Shown piece by piece: positions 1 to 8,599 of a stretch of 64,000 bases of DNA. The DNA comes from UBA6055 sp965203755 (GTDB lineage Bacteria > Chloroflexota > Anaerolineae > Aggregatilineales > Phototrophicaceae): assembly GCA_965203755.1 (NCBI GenBank), contig OZ241910.1:2728001-2792000 (forward strand), given 5' to 3'. Every line of letters starts with the position of its first letter. Position 1 is the stretch's first letter. Position numbers and translations under genes: made by a program. Under the pieces are notes generated by a model. The model did no database searches. It was given only the letters and a program-made list of their open reading frames with translations, and was not told where the DNA came from.

Positions 1-1098
1 GATGGCTATCTGCTCGCCGGCGAGGAAGTGCCTGGCCGCCTTGAGCGGCGCCTGATGCCTAACGGCCTTTACACCTGGCGGTTGGATGCGAAGACCGAAT
101 CAGGCGAAACGATGAGCCAGAGCGGCCGCCTGCGGGTGGAAGCGGCGGACTCTCCGCTGCCAGTCATTTCGATTTTTTCCGTATCGCCCAAGGTGTTCTC
201 GCCGAATCAGGACGGGATCGCCGACCGCGTCGAGATCAACGTCTATCTCGAAAAAGATGTAGCCAGCCTGGATGTCTTCCTGGTTGGGCCCGATGGCGCG
301 CGGATTCCTGTTTCCGCCCGCGTCGAAGAACGCCGATACGGCCAAGCCGGACGGCATCGCTATGATTATGAAGGCGGCATTGATTTAGGCGCTGACCCGC
401 CGCCCGACGGCGCTTACCGGGTTGTCGCGCTGGCCCAGGACGCTGTCGGACAGCGTATCCGCCAAGAAGCGACCCTGACGATTGAAACCGGCGGCAAACC
501 CTATGCCGAAATCGCGCCGCAGGCTGTTGGAGTTGATGTCGCCTTTGATGTCCAGCCCTATTCCGATGCCTTTTTCACCACCCGCGGGCAGGCTGGCGAG
601 CTTCTGCCGGTGCCGAACGATTCCAAATCGCTAGCCTATTCGCAGCAAATTACCGCGCCCTTGGGTGATATGCTGGTCTTCCGCCTAACCATTGAAAACT
701 ATGGCGATGTTCCGATACGGACAACCGGCCCGGCGCCAGGGACGGTTTATCAGCAGGAACAGCAAGCCGCGGCCTTGGGCTGGTTCGATGAATCCGGCGC
801 CTGGCGCGTGGGCATCCAATGCGCGACCTCGCTCGCCAGTTATCCCTATCGCTGGGCAATCGGCAGTGATGAAGATCTGACCGAAGTCTATGACGAAACC
901 ACCGGCAATACCTATCGCTATCTGCCCGCCGGCGGCGGCGCAGTCGTTTGGGGGGCGGTGCGCTTGACGGCTGTCGAGGCGCGCAATCCGCAGAATTGCT
1001 GGGCTGGACTGATTCATGAAGATGTCGCCATCAGCCTGCGGAACAATCACGTCGGCATGCGCTCCATTATGACCGTCGACCCAAACAGCGAACCCTAA
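1..1098 (+). CDS. Secreted Ig-like/FlgD-type repeat protein, C-terminal part (5' truncated)
   Basis: The reading frame is open from base 1, so the gene starts before the window; about 365 residues are visible. Two beta-rich domains can be seen. The first (about residues 50-170) carries the FSPNQDGIAD motif followed by an extended beta pattern, typical of FlgD-type Ig-like domains in secreted or surface proteins. The second (about 190-355) has a DMLVFRLTIENYGDVPI motif, like CARDB/NBR1-type Ig domains with an IENxG core. No catalytic motif is present in the visible part. It lies upstream of two glycosyltransferases in the same direction, so it may be a surface or glycan-related protein, but the function is not known. 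Domain-type assignment is moderate, function unassigned. Confidence 0.6.
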   Translation, partial: DGYLLAGEEVPGRLERRLMPNGLYTWRLDAKTESGETMSQSGRLRVEAADSPLPVISIFSVSPKVFSPNQDGIADRVEINVYLEKDVASLDVFLVGPDGARIPVSARVEERRYGQAGRHRYDYEGGIDLGADPPPDGAYRVVALAQDAVGQRIRQEATLTIETGGKPYAEIAPQAVGVDVAFDVQPYSDAFFTTRGQAGELLPVPNDSKSLAYSQQITAPLGDMLVFRLTIENYGDVPIRTTGPAPGTVYQQEQQAAALGWFDESGAWRVGIQCATSLASYPYRWAIGSDEDLTEVYDETTGNTYRYLPAGGGAVVWGAVRLTAVEARNPQNCWAGLIHEDVAISLRNNHVGMRSIMTVDPNSEP

Positions 1099-1162
1099 GA
1101 GCAGCCGGCCGACTTAGAGCCCGACGCGCCGCTGTTAGACTGAATTTTGAATGGGATGACTG

Positions 1163-2104
1163 ATGGTCGATTTGGCAATCGTAATGGTCACCTGGAACAA
1201 CGCCCAAATCATATCGGCTGCCCTGCGAAGCCTGATGGATGATTTGGAAGCCAGCCAACTGGTTTATCACCTGTGGCTCGTGGACTGCGCCTCGACAGAT
1301 AACACCGTCGATGTGATTCGCCGTGGCTTTTCCAACCTGACCTTAATCGCCAGTCAAGAGAATCTTGGCTTTAGCCGCGCCAATAATCTTGCCCTGCGCG
1401 GGATGGGCTTTGGCGGCCAGGAAACGGCGACCGATCTGCCGCCAGCCGTCTATCTGCTGAATCCAGATACCGTGACCCATCCAGGCGCTGCCCAGACATT
1501 GCTGGAAACGCTGCTCTCCAGAGAAGATGTTGGCGCGGTCGGAGCGCGGCTGACCTTCGGCGACGGCGGCTTTCAGCACAGCGCCTTTCGATTTCCCGGC
1601 TTGAGTCAGCTTTGGACCGAGTTTTTTCCGACTCCCGGCCGCTTGGTCGAAGGCGCATTCAACGGCCGCTATGCCAAATCCAAATACGAGGCGCGCGAGC
1701 CTTTCGCGGTCGATTTTACCTTGGGCGCGACCATGATGCTCAAGCGCGAGGTCTTGCTTGGCGCCGGCCTGTTCGACGAAGATTTTTTCATGTATTGCGA
1801 GGAAGTCGATTGGGCTTGGCGCATTCAACGGCACGGCTGGCGGATTCTGTGTGTGCCCCAAGCCCATGTCACGCACCTTGGCGCTCAAAGCGCCTCACAG
1901 GCGCGTCCCCGGAGCCTGATTAACCTGTGGCAGAGCCGCCTGCTGCTGTATGACAAGCATTATCCAGGCTGGAAACGCCGGCTGGCGCGGCGGCTGCTGG
2001 TGTGGGGGATGAAGCGCAAACTGGCGCAGCTCAACGTTTCATCGAACGCCGATGAAGAAGCCAAGTCGGCCTGCCAGACCATCATCGAGATGGCCAATTT
2101 ATGA
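1163..2104 (+). CDS. Glycosyltransferase family 2 (rhamnosyltransferase-like)
   Basis: A 313-residue soluble GT-A fold enzyme. The N-terminus has VMVTWNNAQII, then DCASTDNTVDVI and the acceptor region LNPDTV, which corresponds to the DXD-type metal site. A later EDFFMYCEEVDWAWRIQRHGW block is characteristic of the rhamnosyltransferase-like (WbbL) branch of GT2. It probably transfers a nucleotide-activated sugar to an extracellular polysaccharide or glycolipid at the inner membrane face. The stop codon overlaps the next glycosyltransferase start (ATGA), so the two are translationally coupled. The sugar donor and acceptor cannot be read from sequence. Confidence 0.85.
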   Translation: MVDLAIVMVTWNNAQIISAALRSLMDDLEASQLVYHLWLVDCASTDNTVDVIRRGFSNLTLIASQENLGFSRANNLALRGMGFGGQETATDLPPAVYLLNPDTVTHPGAAQTLLETLLSREDVGAVGARLTFGDGGFQHSAFRFPGLSQLWTEFFPTPGRLVEGAFNGRYAKSKYEAREPFAVDFTLGATMMLKREVLLGAGLFDEDFFMYCEEVDWAWRIQRHGWRILCVPQAHVTHLGAQSASQARPRSLINLWQSRLLLYDKHYPGWKRRLARRLLVWGMKRKLAQLNVSSNADEEAKSACQTIIEMANL

Positions 2105-2856
2105 CCCACCTTACCGCCGTTGTCCTGACCCTGAACGAAGCCGCGCACATTGGCGATTGCATCGCGTCGCTCCGCTTTGCCGACCGGATTGTCGTTTTTG
2201 ATTCATACAGCAGCGATAATACCCTCGACCTGGCGCAAAGCTGCCAGGCGGACATACTCCAGCGCCGTTTTGACAATTATGCCGCCCAGCGCAATGCGGC
2301 CCTGGATGCAGTCGCCGCCGCGACGGATTGGGTGCTGTTTGTGGATGCCGACGAGCGCATCACCGCGCCGCTGGCGCTTGAGATACGGGAAAAAATCAAA
2401 CTGCCGGGCTATGCCGCCTGGCGGTTGCCGCGGCGCAACTATATCTTTGGCGTTTTGACCCAAGGCGCCGGATGGTATCCCGACTATCAGACCCGTTTGC
2501 TGCGGATAGGGCGGGCATATTATGATCCCGCGCGGCCGGTTCACGAAGTGGCCGTGCTTGATGGCGCCGAAGGCGCGTTGGACCATCCCCTCATTCACCA
2601 TAATTACCGCGACCGGGCGCATTTCCTGGAAAAGCAGCGGCGCTATGTGCAGTATGATGCCCAAATGCTGTTCGCGCAGGGAATTCGACCCAAACGGCGC
2701 AGTCTCGTCTCACAGCCCCTCCGTCATTTCTACTGGCGCTTCGTCACGCTGGCGGGATATCGCGACCGCTGGCATGGCTTCCAGCTTTCGCTGCTCATGG
2801 CATGGTATGAATTTCGCAAATACCGCGCCCTTCACGCGCTCTGGCATCAGAAATAA
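2101..2856 (+). CDS. Glycosyltransferase family 2 (WaaE/KdtX-like)
   Basis: A 251-residue GT2 enzyme beginning TAVVLTLNEAAHIGDCI, with FDSYSSDNTLDLA and VDADER as the nucleotide-sugar and metal-binding motifs. This signature and size match the branch that includes the LPS core beta-glucosyltransferase WaaE and many polysaccharide glycosyltransferases. It starts inside the stop codon of the upstream GT2. Presence of a WaaE-like enzyme does not imply LPS; in Chloroflexota such proteins decorate other cell-surface glycans. The convergent downstream gene is hpf, 21 bases away. Confidence 0.85.
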   Translation: MTHLTAVVLTLNEAAHIGDCIASLRFADRIVVFDSYSSDNTLDLAQSCQADILQRRFDNYAAQRNAALDAVAAATDWVLFVDADERITAPLALEIREKIKLPGYAAWRLPRRNYIFGVLTQGAGWYPDYQTRLLRIGRAYYDPARPVHEVAVLDGAEGALDHPLIHHNYRDRAHFLEKQRRYVQYDAQMLFAQGIRPKRRSLVSQPLRHFYWRFVTLAGYRDRWHGFQLSLLMAWYEFRKYRALHALWHQK

Positions 2857-2877
2857 AGCCGGCGCAGCCCCTTTCGA

Positions 2878-3477
2878 TTATTGGGGCACCAGTATGCCAT
2901 AGCCCCCGTTTTCACGGCGATAAAGCACATTGACCTGCGCGGTGTCAGCATTCATAAACATATAAAAGCTGTGGTCAAGCAATTCAAGCTGCTCGATGGC
3001 TTCCTGTTCGTTCATCGGAATCAACTCGATTCGCTTGCGCCGGAAAATATCGACCGGCGGAACAAAGGCTTCGGCATCCGGCGCGTCATATTCCGGCGCC
3101 GCTTCGGCAATGTCAAGCTCGGCCATGGTGGCCTTATACTTGTCGCGCACCCGCTGCTGTTTGCTTCTGCGCTTGCTTTTGAAGCGGACGATTTGCCGAT
3201 GAAGTTTGTCAACGGCTTTGTTAATGGCGAATCGAATGGTATCGCGGCTCTCGATGTCCAGTTTTTCTTCGGCGCGCAAGATAGCGCCGCGCGCATGCTG
3301 CACGGTGATTTGGGCAATCGCCAGGTCGGCGCCGCGGTGCGTCCGCATAATCGCTAGCTCGACCCCGATATGAGCGATGTTGGGCAGGTAACGGTCAAGT
3401 TTATCGACTTTTGACCGCGTATAAGCATCGAGCTCCTCGCTGATCTTGATACCATCTCCGTGAATGCTGACATCCAT
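2878..3477 (-). CDS. hpf: Ribosome hibernation promoting factor, long form
   Basis: About 199 residues, the size of long-form HPF. The N-terminal half (about 1-105) is the S30AE/YfiA domain that binds the 30S decoding channel, beginning MDVSIHGDGIKISEELDAYT. The C-terminal part (about 140-199) is the dimerisation domain (IPMNEQEAIEQLELLDHSFY, NVLYRRENGGYGIL) that joins two 70S ribosomes into inactive 100S dimers. I chose the ATG at 3477 because an AGGAG lies 7 bases upstream; a GTG two codons earlier is too close to it. It is 20 bases downstream of a comF-like gene and probably cotranscribed with it. Function in stationary phase is inferred from the family. Confidence 0.95.
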   Translation of the reverse strand: MDVSIHGDGIKISEELDAYTRSKVDKLDRYLPNIAHIGVELAIMRTHRGADLAIAQITVQHARGAILRAEEKLDIESRDTIRFAINKAVDKLHRQIVRFKSKRRSKQQRVRDKYKATMAELDIAEAAPEYDAPDAEAFVPPVDIFRRKRIELIPMNEQEAIEQLELLDHSFYMFMNADTAQVNVLYRRENGGYGILVPQ

Positions 3478-3497
3478 AATCACGCTCCTGTGCTAAA

Positions 3498-4193
3498 TCA
3501 ATACGTTGCAGGCGAGGCGACGGCAATGGCATAAACAGCCCTTGCCCCGGCGCGCCTTAGCTCATCGGCGCAGGCTTCCAATGTCGATGCGGTGGTTACC
3601 ACATCATCAATCAGCAGAATAGACTGATTGGCAAGATCCGCCGCCGCCGCAAAGGCGTCTTTTACATTTTCAGCCCGCTGCCAGGCATCCAGCCCGGTTT
3701 GCTGCTTGGTATCCCGTATGCGCCGCAGGGCATCCGACCGACAGGGAATGTTCATCTGCTTCGCCGCCTGATGACTAAGCAGATTGGCTTGATTATAGCC
3801 TCTTTCTGCCAGACGTTCAGCGGACAATGGCACCGGGATGATGATGTCAAATGCCCATTTCCGCCTTTCCAGCACCGTCGCCAGACGTCCCCCCAGCGGC
3901 TCTGCCAACTCCACCGCGCCATTGTATTTGAAGGCTCGTATGGCTTGCTTGAGTATGCCATCGTACACGCCGCTGGCGCATAAGCCCGCCATGCTTTGGG
4001 ATGACCGCTCCTTGACTGTGACCGGCATTGCCCGCAAATCGTCCATGCAGGCCTCGCACCAGCGAAAGTCAACTCGGCCGCAACGGCCGCACATGGGCGG
4101 AAAGATCAGATCAATCAGCCATGCCCAAACCTGTTTGACTCTTTGATGAGACCGAAAACCGCGGTGATCGGCGCGGACTTTGCGGATCGACAT
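3498..4193 (-). CDS. ComF family phosphoribosyltransferase-like protein
   Basis: About 231 residues. The N-terminus has a four-cysteine zinc motif (CGRCGRVDFRWCEAC), and the C-terminus has a type I phosphoribosyltransferase signature, ILLIDDVVTTASTLEACA, in the ComF/GntX arrangement. In naturally competent bacteria ComF acts late in DNA uptake, but orthologues occur in many non-competent species and the reaction is not established. The ATG at 4193 has AGGAG with a 4-base spacer; a TTG six codons upstream is less likely. Promoter candidate at 4248-4253. YifB/ComM, encoded further on, is another competence-associated family. Confidence 0.85.
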   Translation of the reverse strand: MSIRKVRADHRGFRSHQRVKQVWAWLIDLIFPPMCGRCGRVDFRWCEACMDDLRAMPVTVKERSSQSMAGLCASGVYDGILKQAIRAFKYNGAVELAEPLGGRLATVLERRKWAFDIIIPVPLSAERLAERGYNQANLLSHQAAKQMNIPCRSDALRRIRDTKQQTGLDAWQRAENVKDAFAAAADLANQSILLIDDVVTTASTLEACADELRRAGARAVYAIAVASPATY

Positions 4194-4216
4194 GATTCTC
4201 CTGCGCTTCAATAGCT

Positions 4217-4234
4217 GGCTGCTGTTTTGCAGCC
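4217..4234. other. Hairpin between promoter and comF-like start
   Basis: A perfect 6-bp stem, GGCTGC and GCAGCC, around a 6-base loop. No T-run follows on either strand, so it is not an intrinsic terminator. It would sit in the 5' untranslated region of the comF-like/hpf transcript. Confidence 0.35.
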
Positions 4235-4247
4235 TTCAATTTGCAGT

Positions 4248-4253
4248 ATTGTA
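4248..4253 (-). promoter_or_regulatory. Candidate extended -10 promoter for comF-like/hpf
   Basis: On the minus strand TGCTACAAT fits an extended -10 element (TGnTAnAAT). A weak -35 (CTTTGG) lies 17 bases upstream. It sits about 55 bases before the comF-like ATG. The rest of the 4194-4494 gap holds the hairpin, a 19-base repeat and the pgeF promoter; I see no gene in it. Confidence 0.4.
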
Positions 4254-4370
4254 GCATAAAATGAATCGCGCCAAAGCGGCTGGCTTGAACGTTGAACCAT
4301 AGCGCATCGACCTTAAAGCGCCGCGCCCGGCGCCGTTTAAGAGGGTATCATGGAACAAGCGGCGAAAGAC

Positions 4371-4389
4371 GACCAAAAGGCCGCGGTTT
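4371..4389. repeat. 19-base intergenic repeat, copy 1
   Basis: GACCAAAAGGCCGCGGTTT is identical to 53173-53191. Both copies are intergenic, and both are followed within about 70 bases by GATGCGATTG. Confidence 0.45.
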
Positions 4390-4431
4390 TGTGTTTGGAT
4401 GCGATTGCCCGGCTGTGAACCGCGCCGTGTA

Positions 4432-4440
4432 TGGTATAAT
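4432..4440 (+). promoter_or_regulatory. Extended -10 promoter for pgeF-yggS-yggT
   Basis: TGGTATAAT is a consensus extended -10 (TGn then TATAAT at 4435-4440). No good -35 is visible, as is common for extended -10 promoters. It lies 55 bases before the TTG start of pgeF. Confidence 0.55.
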
Positions 4441-4494
4441 AAAAACGGATCTTGTAATCATCGAAGCCACCCTATCGGCAAGAGGAGGCGGCTT

Positions 4495-5271
4495 TTGGAA
4501 CGCGTCAGTCAATCGGGCTTGTCTTATTATCGCCACGAAGCCTGGGACACCGTTGCCCACGGCATATTTACCCGCCGCGGCGGCGTCAGCGAATCGCATT
4601 GGACGTCGTTGAATGTCGGCGGGACCAACGGCGATGACGCCGATGCCGTCAAGGAAAATCACCGCCGCATGTACCGCGCCGTCGATGTCAATGCCAAGCG
4701 GGCGGTGACAGCCTGGCTGGTGCATGGCGCCGACACGATTGCGGTCGATCATCCCGCCGAAGGGCGAAGCTGGCTGGCGCAGGCGGATGGCATGATCACC
4801 AACCAGCCCGATACCCCCTTGGTGATGCGTTTTGCCGACTGCGCGCCTTTGCTGCTGTATGACCCGGCGAAACGCGCCATCGGGCTGGGACATGCCGGCT
4901 GGCGCGGCGCAGTCAAGGGCATGGCCGCCGGCATGGTCAAGCAGATGCGAAACGTTTATGGCAGCCGGCCGGAAGACATTGAAGCTGTGATCGGCCCCGC
5001 CATATCCCAGCGAAATTATCAGGTGGGCGAGGAGGTTGTCGCCCAGGTCTATGCCCGCTATGGTGAAGCGCCGCCGCTGATTTCGCGCGACCCCGACCGC
5101 GGCCGCGCCTGTTTCGATCTTTGGCAGGCGAATCAACTGGATTTGGAGCGGCAGGGGGTGCGGAATGTGACGGCGCTGCGAATCTGCACCTTTGAGAATA
5201 CGGATGAATTCTTTTCACATCGGGCTGAACAGGGGAAAACCGGCCGTTTTGGGGTGGTGATGTCCTTATGA
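4495..5271 (+). CDS. pgeF: Peptidoglycan editing factor/polyphenol oxidase family (PgeF, YfiH/YlmD)
   Basis: About 258 residues. The family motifs are visible: GIFTRRGGVS near the N-terminus, WLVHGADT, a DGMITN region, a metal-ligand pair in RFADCAPLLLYD, HAGWRGAVKGM and IGPAISQRNYQVG. The Cys and His residues of ADC and HAGWRG form the zinc/copper site. Family members remove wrongly incorporated L-Ser from muropeptides and some show purine-nucleoside phosphorylase activity. The TTG start at 4495 follows AGAGGAGG with a good spacer; translation from an upstream codon would add residues that do not fit the family. It overlaps yggS by 4 bases and belongs to the ylmD-E-G set. Confidence 0.9.
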   Translation: MERVSQSGLSYYRHEAWDTVAHGIFTRRGGVSESHWTSLNVGGTNGDDADAVKENHRRMYRAVDVNAKRAVTAWLVHGADTIAVDHPAEGRSWLAQADGMITNQPDTPLVMRFADCAPLLLYDPAKRAIGLGHAGWRGAVKGMAAGMVKQMRNVYGSRPEDIEAVIGPAISQRNYQVGEEVVAQVYARYGEAPPLISRDPDRGRACFDLWQANQLDLERQGVRNVTALRICTFENTDEFFSHRAEQGKTGRFGVVMSL

Positions 5272-5987
5272 GTATCGCCGACAACATCAAGCGCGTTCAG
5301 GATTCCTTGGCTAAAGCCTGCGCCAGCGCCGGCCGCGACCCAGCCGAAATTGCCCTCGTCGCCGTGAGCAAACAAAAGTCGGCCGCCGACATCCTGACGG
5401 CGGTTGAAGCCGGTTTGCAGCATTTTGGCGAAAACCGCGTAGAAGAAGGCCGGGACAAGATCGGACTGGTGAATGCCAGCGTCAGCCGCCCGCTGACCTG
5501 GCACATGGTCGGGCATATTCAAAGCCGCAAGGCAAAACAGGCGCTCCCTTTGTTCGATGTGATTCAGTCGGTGGACAGCCGGCGTCTGGCGCGCAAGCTG
5601 TCGCGCCTGGCGCAAGACAGGAATCGCAGCCTGGATGTCCTGCTGGAGATGAATGTATCCGGCGAAGCCTCGAAATATGGATTCGCAGCTTATGAATGGT
5701 ATCATAACCATGCCGTCAAAGACCGACTGTGGCAGGAAGTCGATGAAATCGTTAAGCTCCCCCATATCCATGTCAAGGGCTTGATGACCATGGCGCCCTT
5801 TGACGTTAACATGGAAAGCGCGCGGGCGGTGTTTGCCGATTTGTCGGCCTTGCGCGGCGAGCTTGCCAATTCGCTGGGCATCCCGCTGCCCGAATTGAGC
5901 ATGGGGATGACCAATGATTATCCGGCGGCGGTCAAAGAAGGCGCGACGATGGTTCGAATAGGACGCGCGGTTTTTGGCGAACGTTAA
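5268..5987 (+). CDS. YggS family PLP homeostasis protein (YlmE)
   Basis: About 239 residues, a TIM-barrel PLP-binding protein. LVAVSKQKSAADI contains the lysine that holds pyridoxal phosphate, followed by FGENRVEEGRDK and WHMVGHIQSRKAK, all family hallmarks; the C-terminus has LSMGMTNDYPAAVKEGATMVRIGRAVFG with phosphate-binding residues. Known relatives have no clear enzyme activity but keep vitamin B6 pools and amino-acid metabolism balanced. ATG overlaps the pgeF stop. Residues about 140-155 (AAYEWYHNHAVKDRLW) form a slightly longer helix than in compact members. Confidence 0.93.
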   Translation: MSIADNIKRVQDSLAKACASAGRDPAEIALVAVSKQKSAADILTAVEAGLQHFGENRVEEGRDKIGLVNASVSRPLTWHMVGHIQSRKAKQALPLFDVIQSVDSRRLARKLSRLAQDRNRSLDVLLEMNVSGEASKYGFAAYEWYHNHAVKDRLWQEVDEIVKLPHIHVKGLMTMAPFDVNMESARAVFADLSALRGELANSLGIPLPELSMGMTNDYPAAVKEGATMVRIGRAVFGER

Positions 5988-6018
5988 TGTTAAGAGTAGA
6001 CGAAAGGAAAACTCACCA

Positions 6019-6264
6019 ATGACAAGCCTATTGCTGATTGTGTTTTGGGCGCTGCAAATCTATCAACTGATCTTGCTGGCGCGGGTGCTGATGACTTGGA
6101 TTCCGAATCTGGATCACAGCAATCCGATTGCGCGTTTTCTGTACCAGGCCACCGAGCCGGTGCTGGCGCCGATCCGCAGCGCATTGCCGCCGATGGGTGG
6201 GATCGACTTGAGTCCACTGGTTGTCTTTTTGGGCATCAGCGTACTCATGCGATTATTATCGTAA
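6019..6264 (+). CDS. YggT family membrane protein (YlmG)
   Basis: An 81-residue protein with two membrane helices and the YggT core: LLARVLMTWIP, NPIARFLYQATEPVLAPIR and IDLSPLVVFL. Relatives affect cell shape, nucleoid or chloroplast division, and osmotic tolerance; the molecular role is unknown. The ATG at 6019 follows GAAAGGAAAAC and gives the usual family length. It completes a pgeF-yggS-yggT operon equivalent to the ylmD-ylmE-ylmG group found beside ftsZ in Gram-positive bacteria, but SepF (ylmF) and FtsZ are not here. Confidence 0.9.
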   Translation: MTSLLLIVFWALQIYQLILLARVLMTWIPNLDHSNPIARFLYQATEPVLAPIRSALPPMGGIDLSPLVVFLGISVLMRLLS

Positions 6265-6295
6265 GGCGGCTGGAAAGAAGCCCGACCGGGCGCGG

Positions 6296-6997
6296 CTACA
6301 GCCGGATTAAGATACGGCCGCAGTTGCGACAGACAACCCAATCGCCGCCGCGGTGGACGCTGGCGATGATGGCGTTGCTCTGCTCAATGCCGCATACGCC
6401 GCAGGCTTTGCCCTTGAGAACGGAAACCGGGCGCTTGGCTTTGGCTGTTCGCAGGCGGTTGTATGTTTTTATGGCATCGGATGGAATCTGCTTGAGCGCA
6501 TGCTTGCGCTCGGCCATCAGCTGCTCGGCTGCTTCGGTCAATGCCGCTTTTTCATGCCGCAGCCTTTGATGTTCGGCTTTCTGTTTGCCGCGCATGGCTT
6601 CCAGCGCGGCCTCGCTTTGACTGAAAGTCTGGCCTGCTTCCTCCCGCTCCATCATCAAAAGCAGCAGCTGGTCATCAAGCTCTGCCCGTCGGCGCGCCAG
6701 CGCATCAACTTCCATCTGCATGTCCTGAAGCTCTTTGGGATTGCTGACACTGCCGCTGTAAAGGCGCGTTTCAGTCGCCTGCCGCTTGGCCGCCACCGCC
6801 TCGATTCGCAGTTCCATATCTTCGACGCGCTTCACAATCGCCTTCAGCGATGACTGCGCCGCATCGAATCGCGCTTCAACCGCTTTGATTTCCTCATCGT
6901 CCTGAAGCCGCGCCTGGATCGCCTTGATCTTCTTGGCATGTTCAATAATGGCAAGTTCAAGTTCCTGCACCTGATATAATGCGCGCGCCTGCGACAT
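6296..6997 (-). CDS. C4-type zinc-ribbon coiled-coil protein
   Basis: About 233 residues. Residues 1-180 are an almost continuous helical coiled coil rich in Glu, Ala, Arg and Gln. The C-terminus is a zinc ribbon with two pairs of cysteines, CGVCG and CRNCG. This is the pfam02591 type (zf-RING_7), seen in most bacteria, proposed to bind nucleic acids, with no confirmed function. I take the ATG at 6997 because AGAGGA lies 9 bases upstream; an ATG three codons earlier would abut the ribosome site. Promoter candidate at 7057-7085. Confidence 0.85.
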   Translation of the reverse strand: MSQARALYQVQELELAIIEHAKKIKAIQARLQDDEEIKAVEARFDAAQSSLKAIVKRVEDMELRIEAVAAKRQATETRLYSGSVSNPKELQDMQMEVDALARRRAELDDQLLLLMMEREEAGQTFSQSEAALEAMRGKQKAEHQRLRHEKAALTEAAEQLMAERKHALKQIPSDAIKTYNRLRTAKAKRPVSVLKGKACGVCGIEQSNAIIASVHRGGDWVVCRNCGRILIRL

Positions 6998-7056
6998 AAA
7001 CTGCATTCCTCTACCGTCAACTGCGATTCATCCATAAACCGTTTGACCCGCCGGTT

Positions 7057-7085
7057 ATTATAACAGCAGTGATTCGCTTTGATAA
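7057..7085 (-). promoter_or_regulatory. Sigma-70 promoter for the zinc-ribbon gene
   Basis: Minus strand TTATCA, a 17-base spacer, then TATAAT at 7062-7057. It lies 60 bases before the chosen start. Confidence 0.55.
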
Positions 7086-7091
7086 GCATTG

Positions 7092-7121
7092 TTGAGCTAA
7101 TGCCGCAAAGTCTGCTATACT
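7092..7121 (+). promoter_or_regulatory. Sigma-70 promoter for the sugar transferase operon
   Basis: TTGAGC (7092-7097), an 18-base spacer and TATACT (7116-7121), the latter preceded by TGC, giving an extended -10. Confidence 0.55.
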
Positions 7122-7158
7122 TCAGTCGGAAACCCATCTGTTCATCGTGCGGGAATAC

Positions 7159-8583
7159 ATGACCGTTTCTCCACCTTCCAAAAACCGTTTGCGGTTGCAG
7201 CTGCGAATCTCGGAACGGCGGCTGCTTCTTATGGCTGGCGATGCCATCAGCATCATCCTCGCCGTTTATTCCTCCTTGGCGATCTGGGCATGGGTCAGCG
7301 AACAGCCCTTCGCGCTTGAGTTTATCGCCCCGCATATTTTTTGGTTTGGCTTGTTCATCACCGTCTGGTTCGTGCTTGCGGATGCCCATGACTTTTATGA
7401 TTTGCAGGTCGCCGCCAATCTGGCAGTGTCCGTTCAGCGGCTGGGGCTGATGCAGTTGCAGATGATGTTTCTCTATCTGTGCATCTATTTTCTTTCAGAA
7501 CCCGAATCGCTGCCGCGCCTCTTTATCATCTATTACGGCCTGCTGTCCTTTGGGCTGATCGCAGTATGGCGCTTCCTGACCCCAGCGCTGATTGGCTGGA
7601 AAACATTTCAGCGCCGGGTCTTGGTGGTTGGAACGGATTGGTCAGCCGGTGAGATCGTCCATACCATCAAAAAAGACCGCAGCCGAGCCTATGCCGTGAT
7701 CGGTGTGATTGGCGAAAAAAGCGAGCTTGGCGACCGAATCAACGGCTCCGAAGTGATTGGAAGCGGCGAAGACATATCCAGACTGACCGCAGCCCATAAC
7801 ATCAGCGAAATCATCCTGTCCTCCACCAGCGACCTAAGCGGCAAAACCTTTCAAGGCGTGATGAACGCTTATGAACGCGGCGTAGTCATCACCCCGATGC
7901 CGATTCTGTATGAGCGCATGACCGGCCGTGTGCCCTTGAAAGGGATGAGCGATAATTGGGCCGTGGTCTTGCCCTTTAGCCAAGGTCCCGCCCGCGGTGT
8001 ATATTCACTCTCAAAACGGCTGATGGATTTGGCGGTGTCTTTAGCGCTTGGTCCGCTGCTTCTGCTTGCGCTGCCGTGGGTCGCCCTGCTGATTAAGCTG
8101 GATTCGCGCGGCAGCGTTTTCTATCGGCAAATGCGCGTCGGATTAAACGGCCGGCCCTTTTGCATAGTGAAGTTCCGCACCATGATGCAAAATGCGGAAT
8201 CCATGACCGGCGCGGTGTTCGCACAGCGGAATGATCCGCGCGTGACCCGCTTTGGACGCATCATGCGTAACGCGCGCATCGACGAACTGCCACAGCTTTA
8301 TAATGTGTTCAAGGGCGATATGAGCGTGGTTGGCCCGCGCCCCGAACGCCCCGAACACATCGCCCGATTCGAAAAACAAATCCCCTTTTATCATACCCGG
8401 CATACTGTCAAACCAGGACTGACCGGCTGGGCCCAAGTGCGCTATCATTATGGATCGGCCGACGAAGATGCCATCATCAAGCTGCAATATGATCTCTATT
8501 ACATCCGCCATCAATCCTTGAGCCTGGACATTAACATTATTGTCCGCACCATCGGCAAAGTGCTGCGAATGAAGGGGCGCTGA
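7159..8583 (+). CDS. Polyprenyl glycosylphosphotransferase (undecaprenyl-phosphate sugar phosphotransferase)
   Basis: About 474 residues. The N-terminal half has four to five membrane helices, followed by a nucleotide-binding-like region (VLVVGTDWSAGEIVHTI, residues about 155-250). A further helix and the catalytic bacterial sugar transferase domain follow, with SKRLMDLAVS, VKFRTM, DELPQLYNVFKGDMSVVGPRP and KPGLTGWAQV. It transfers a sugar phosphate from a UDP-sugar to undecaprenyl phosphate, the first step in building an exopolysaccharide or surface glycan repeat unit. GTG at 7147 is an alternative start. A membrane protein follows 16 bases downstream. The sugar specificity (glucose or galactose) cannot be told. 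Confidence 0.92.
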   Translation: MTVSPPSKNRLRLQLRISERRLLLMAGDAISIILAVYSSLAIWAWVSEQPFALEFIAPHIFWFGLFITVWFVLADAHDFYDLQVAANLAVSVQRLGLMQLQMMFLYLCIYFLSEPESLPRLFIIYYGLLSFGLIAVWRFLTPALIGWKTFQRRVLVVGTDWSAGEIVHTIKKDRSRAYAVIGVIGEKSELGDRINGSEVIGSGEDISRLTAAHNISEIILSSTSDLSGKTFQGVMNAYERGVVITPMPILYERMTGRVPLKGMSDNWAVVLPFSQGPARGVYSLSKRLMDLAVSLALGPLLLLALPWVALLIKLDSRGSVFYRQMRVGLNGRPFCIVKFRTMMQNAESMTGAVFAQRNDPRVTRFGRIMRNARIDELPQLYNVFKGDMSVVGPRPERPEHIARFEKQIPFYHTRHTVKPGLTGWAQVRYHYGSADEDAIIKLQYDLYYIRHQSLSLDINIIVRTIGKVLRMKGR

Positions 8584-8599
8584 TTCGCCATAAAGGAAA

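Noticed and set aside
4348..5136. 262-codon minus-strand frame opposite pgeF
   Set aside because: Antisense to a recognised family; no ribosome site.
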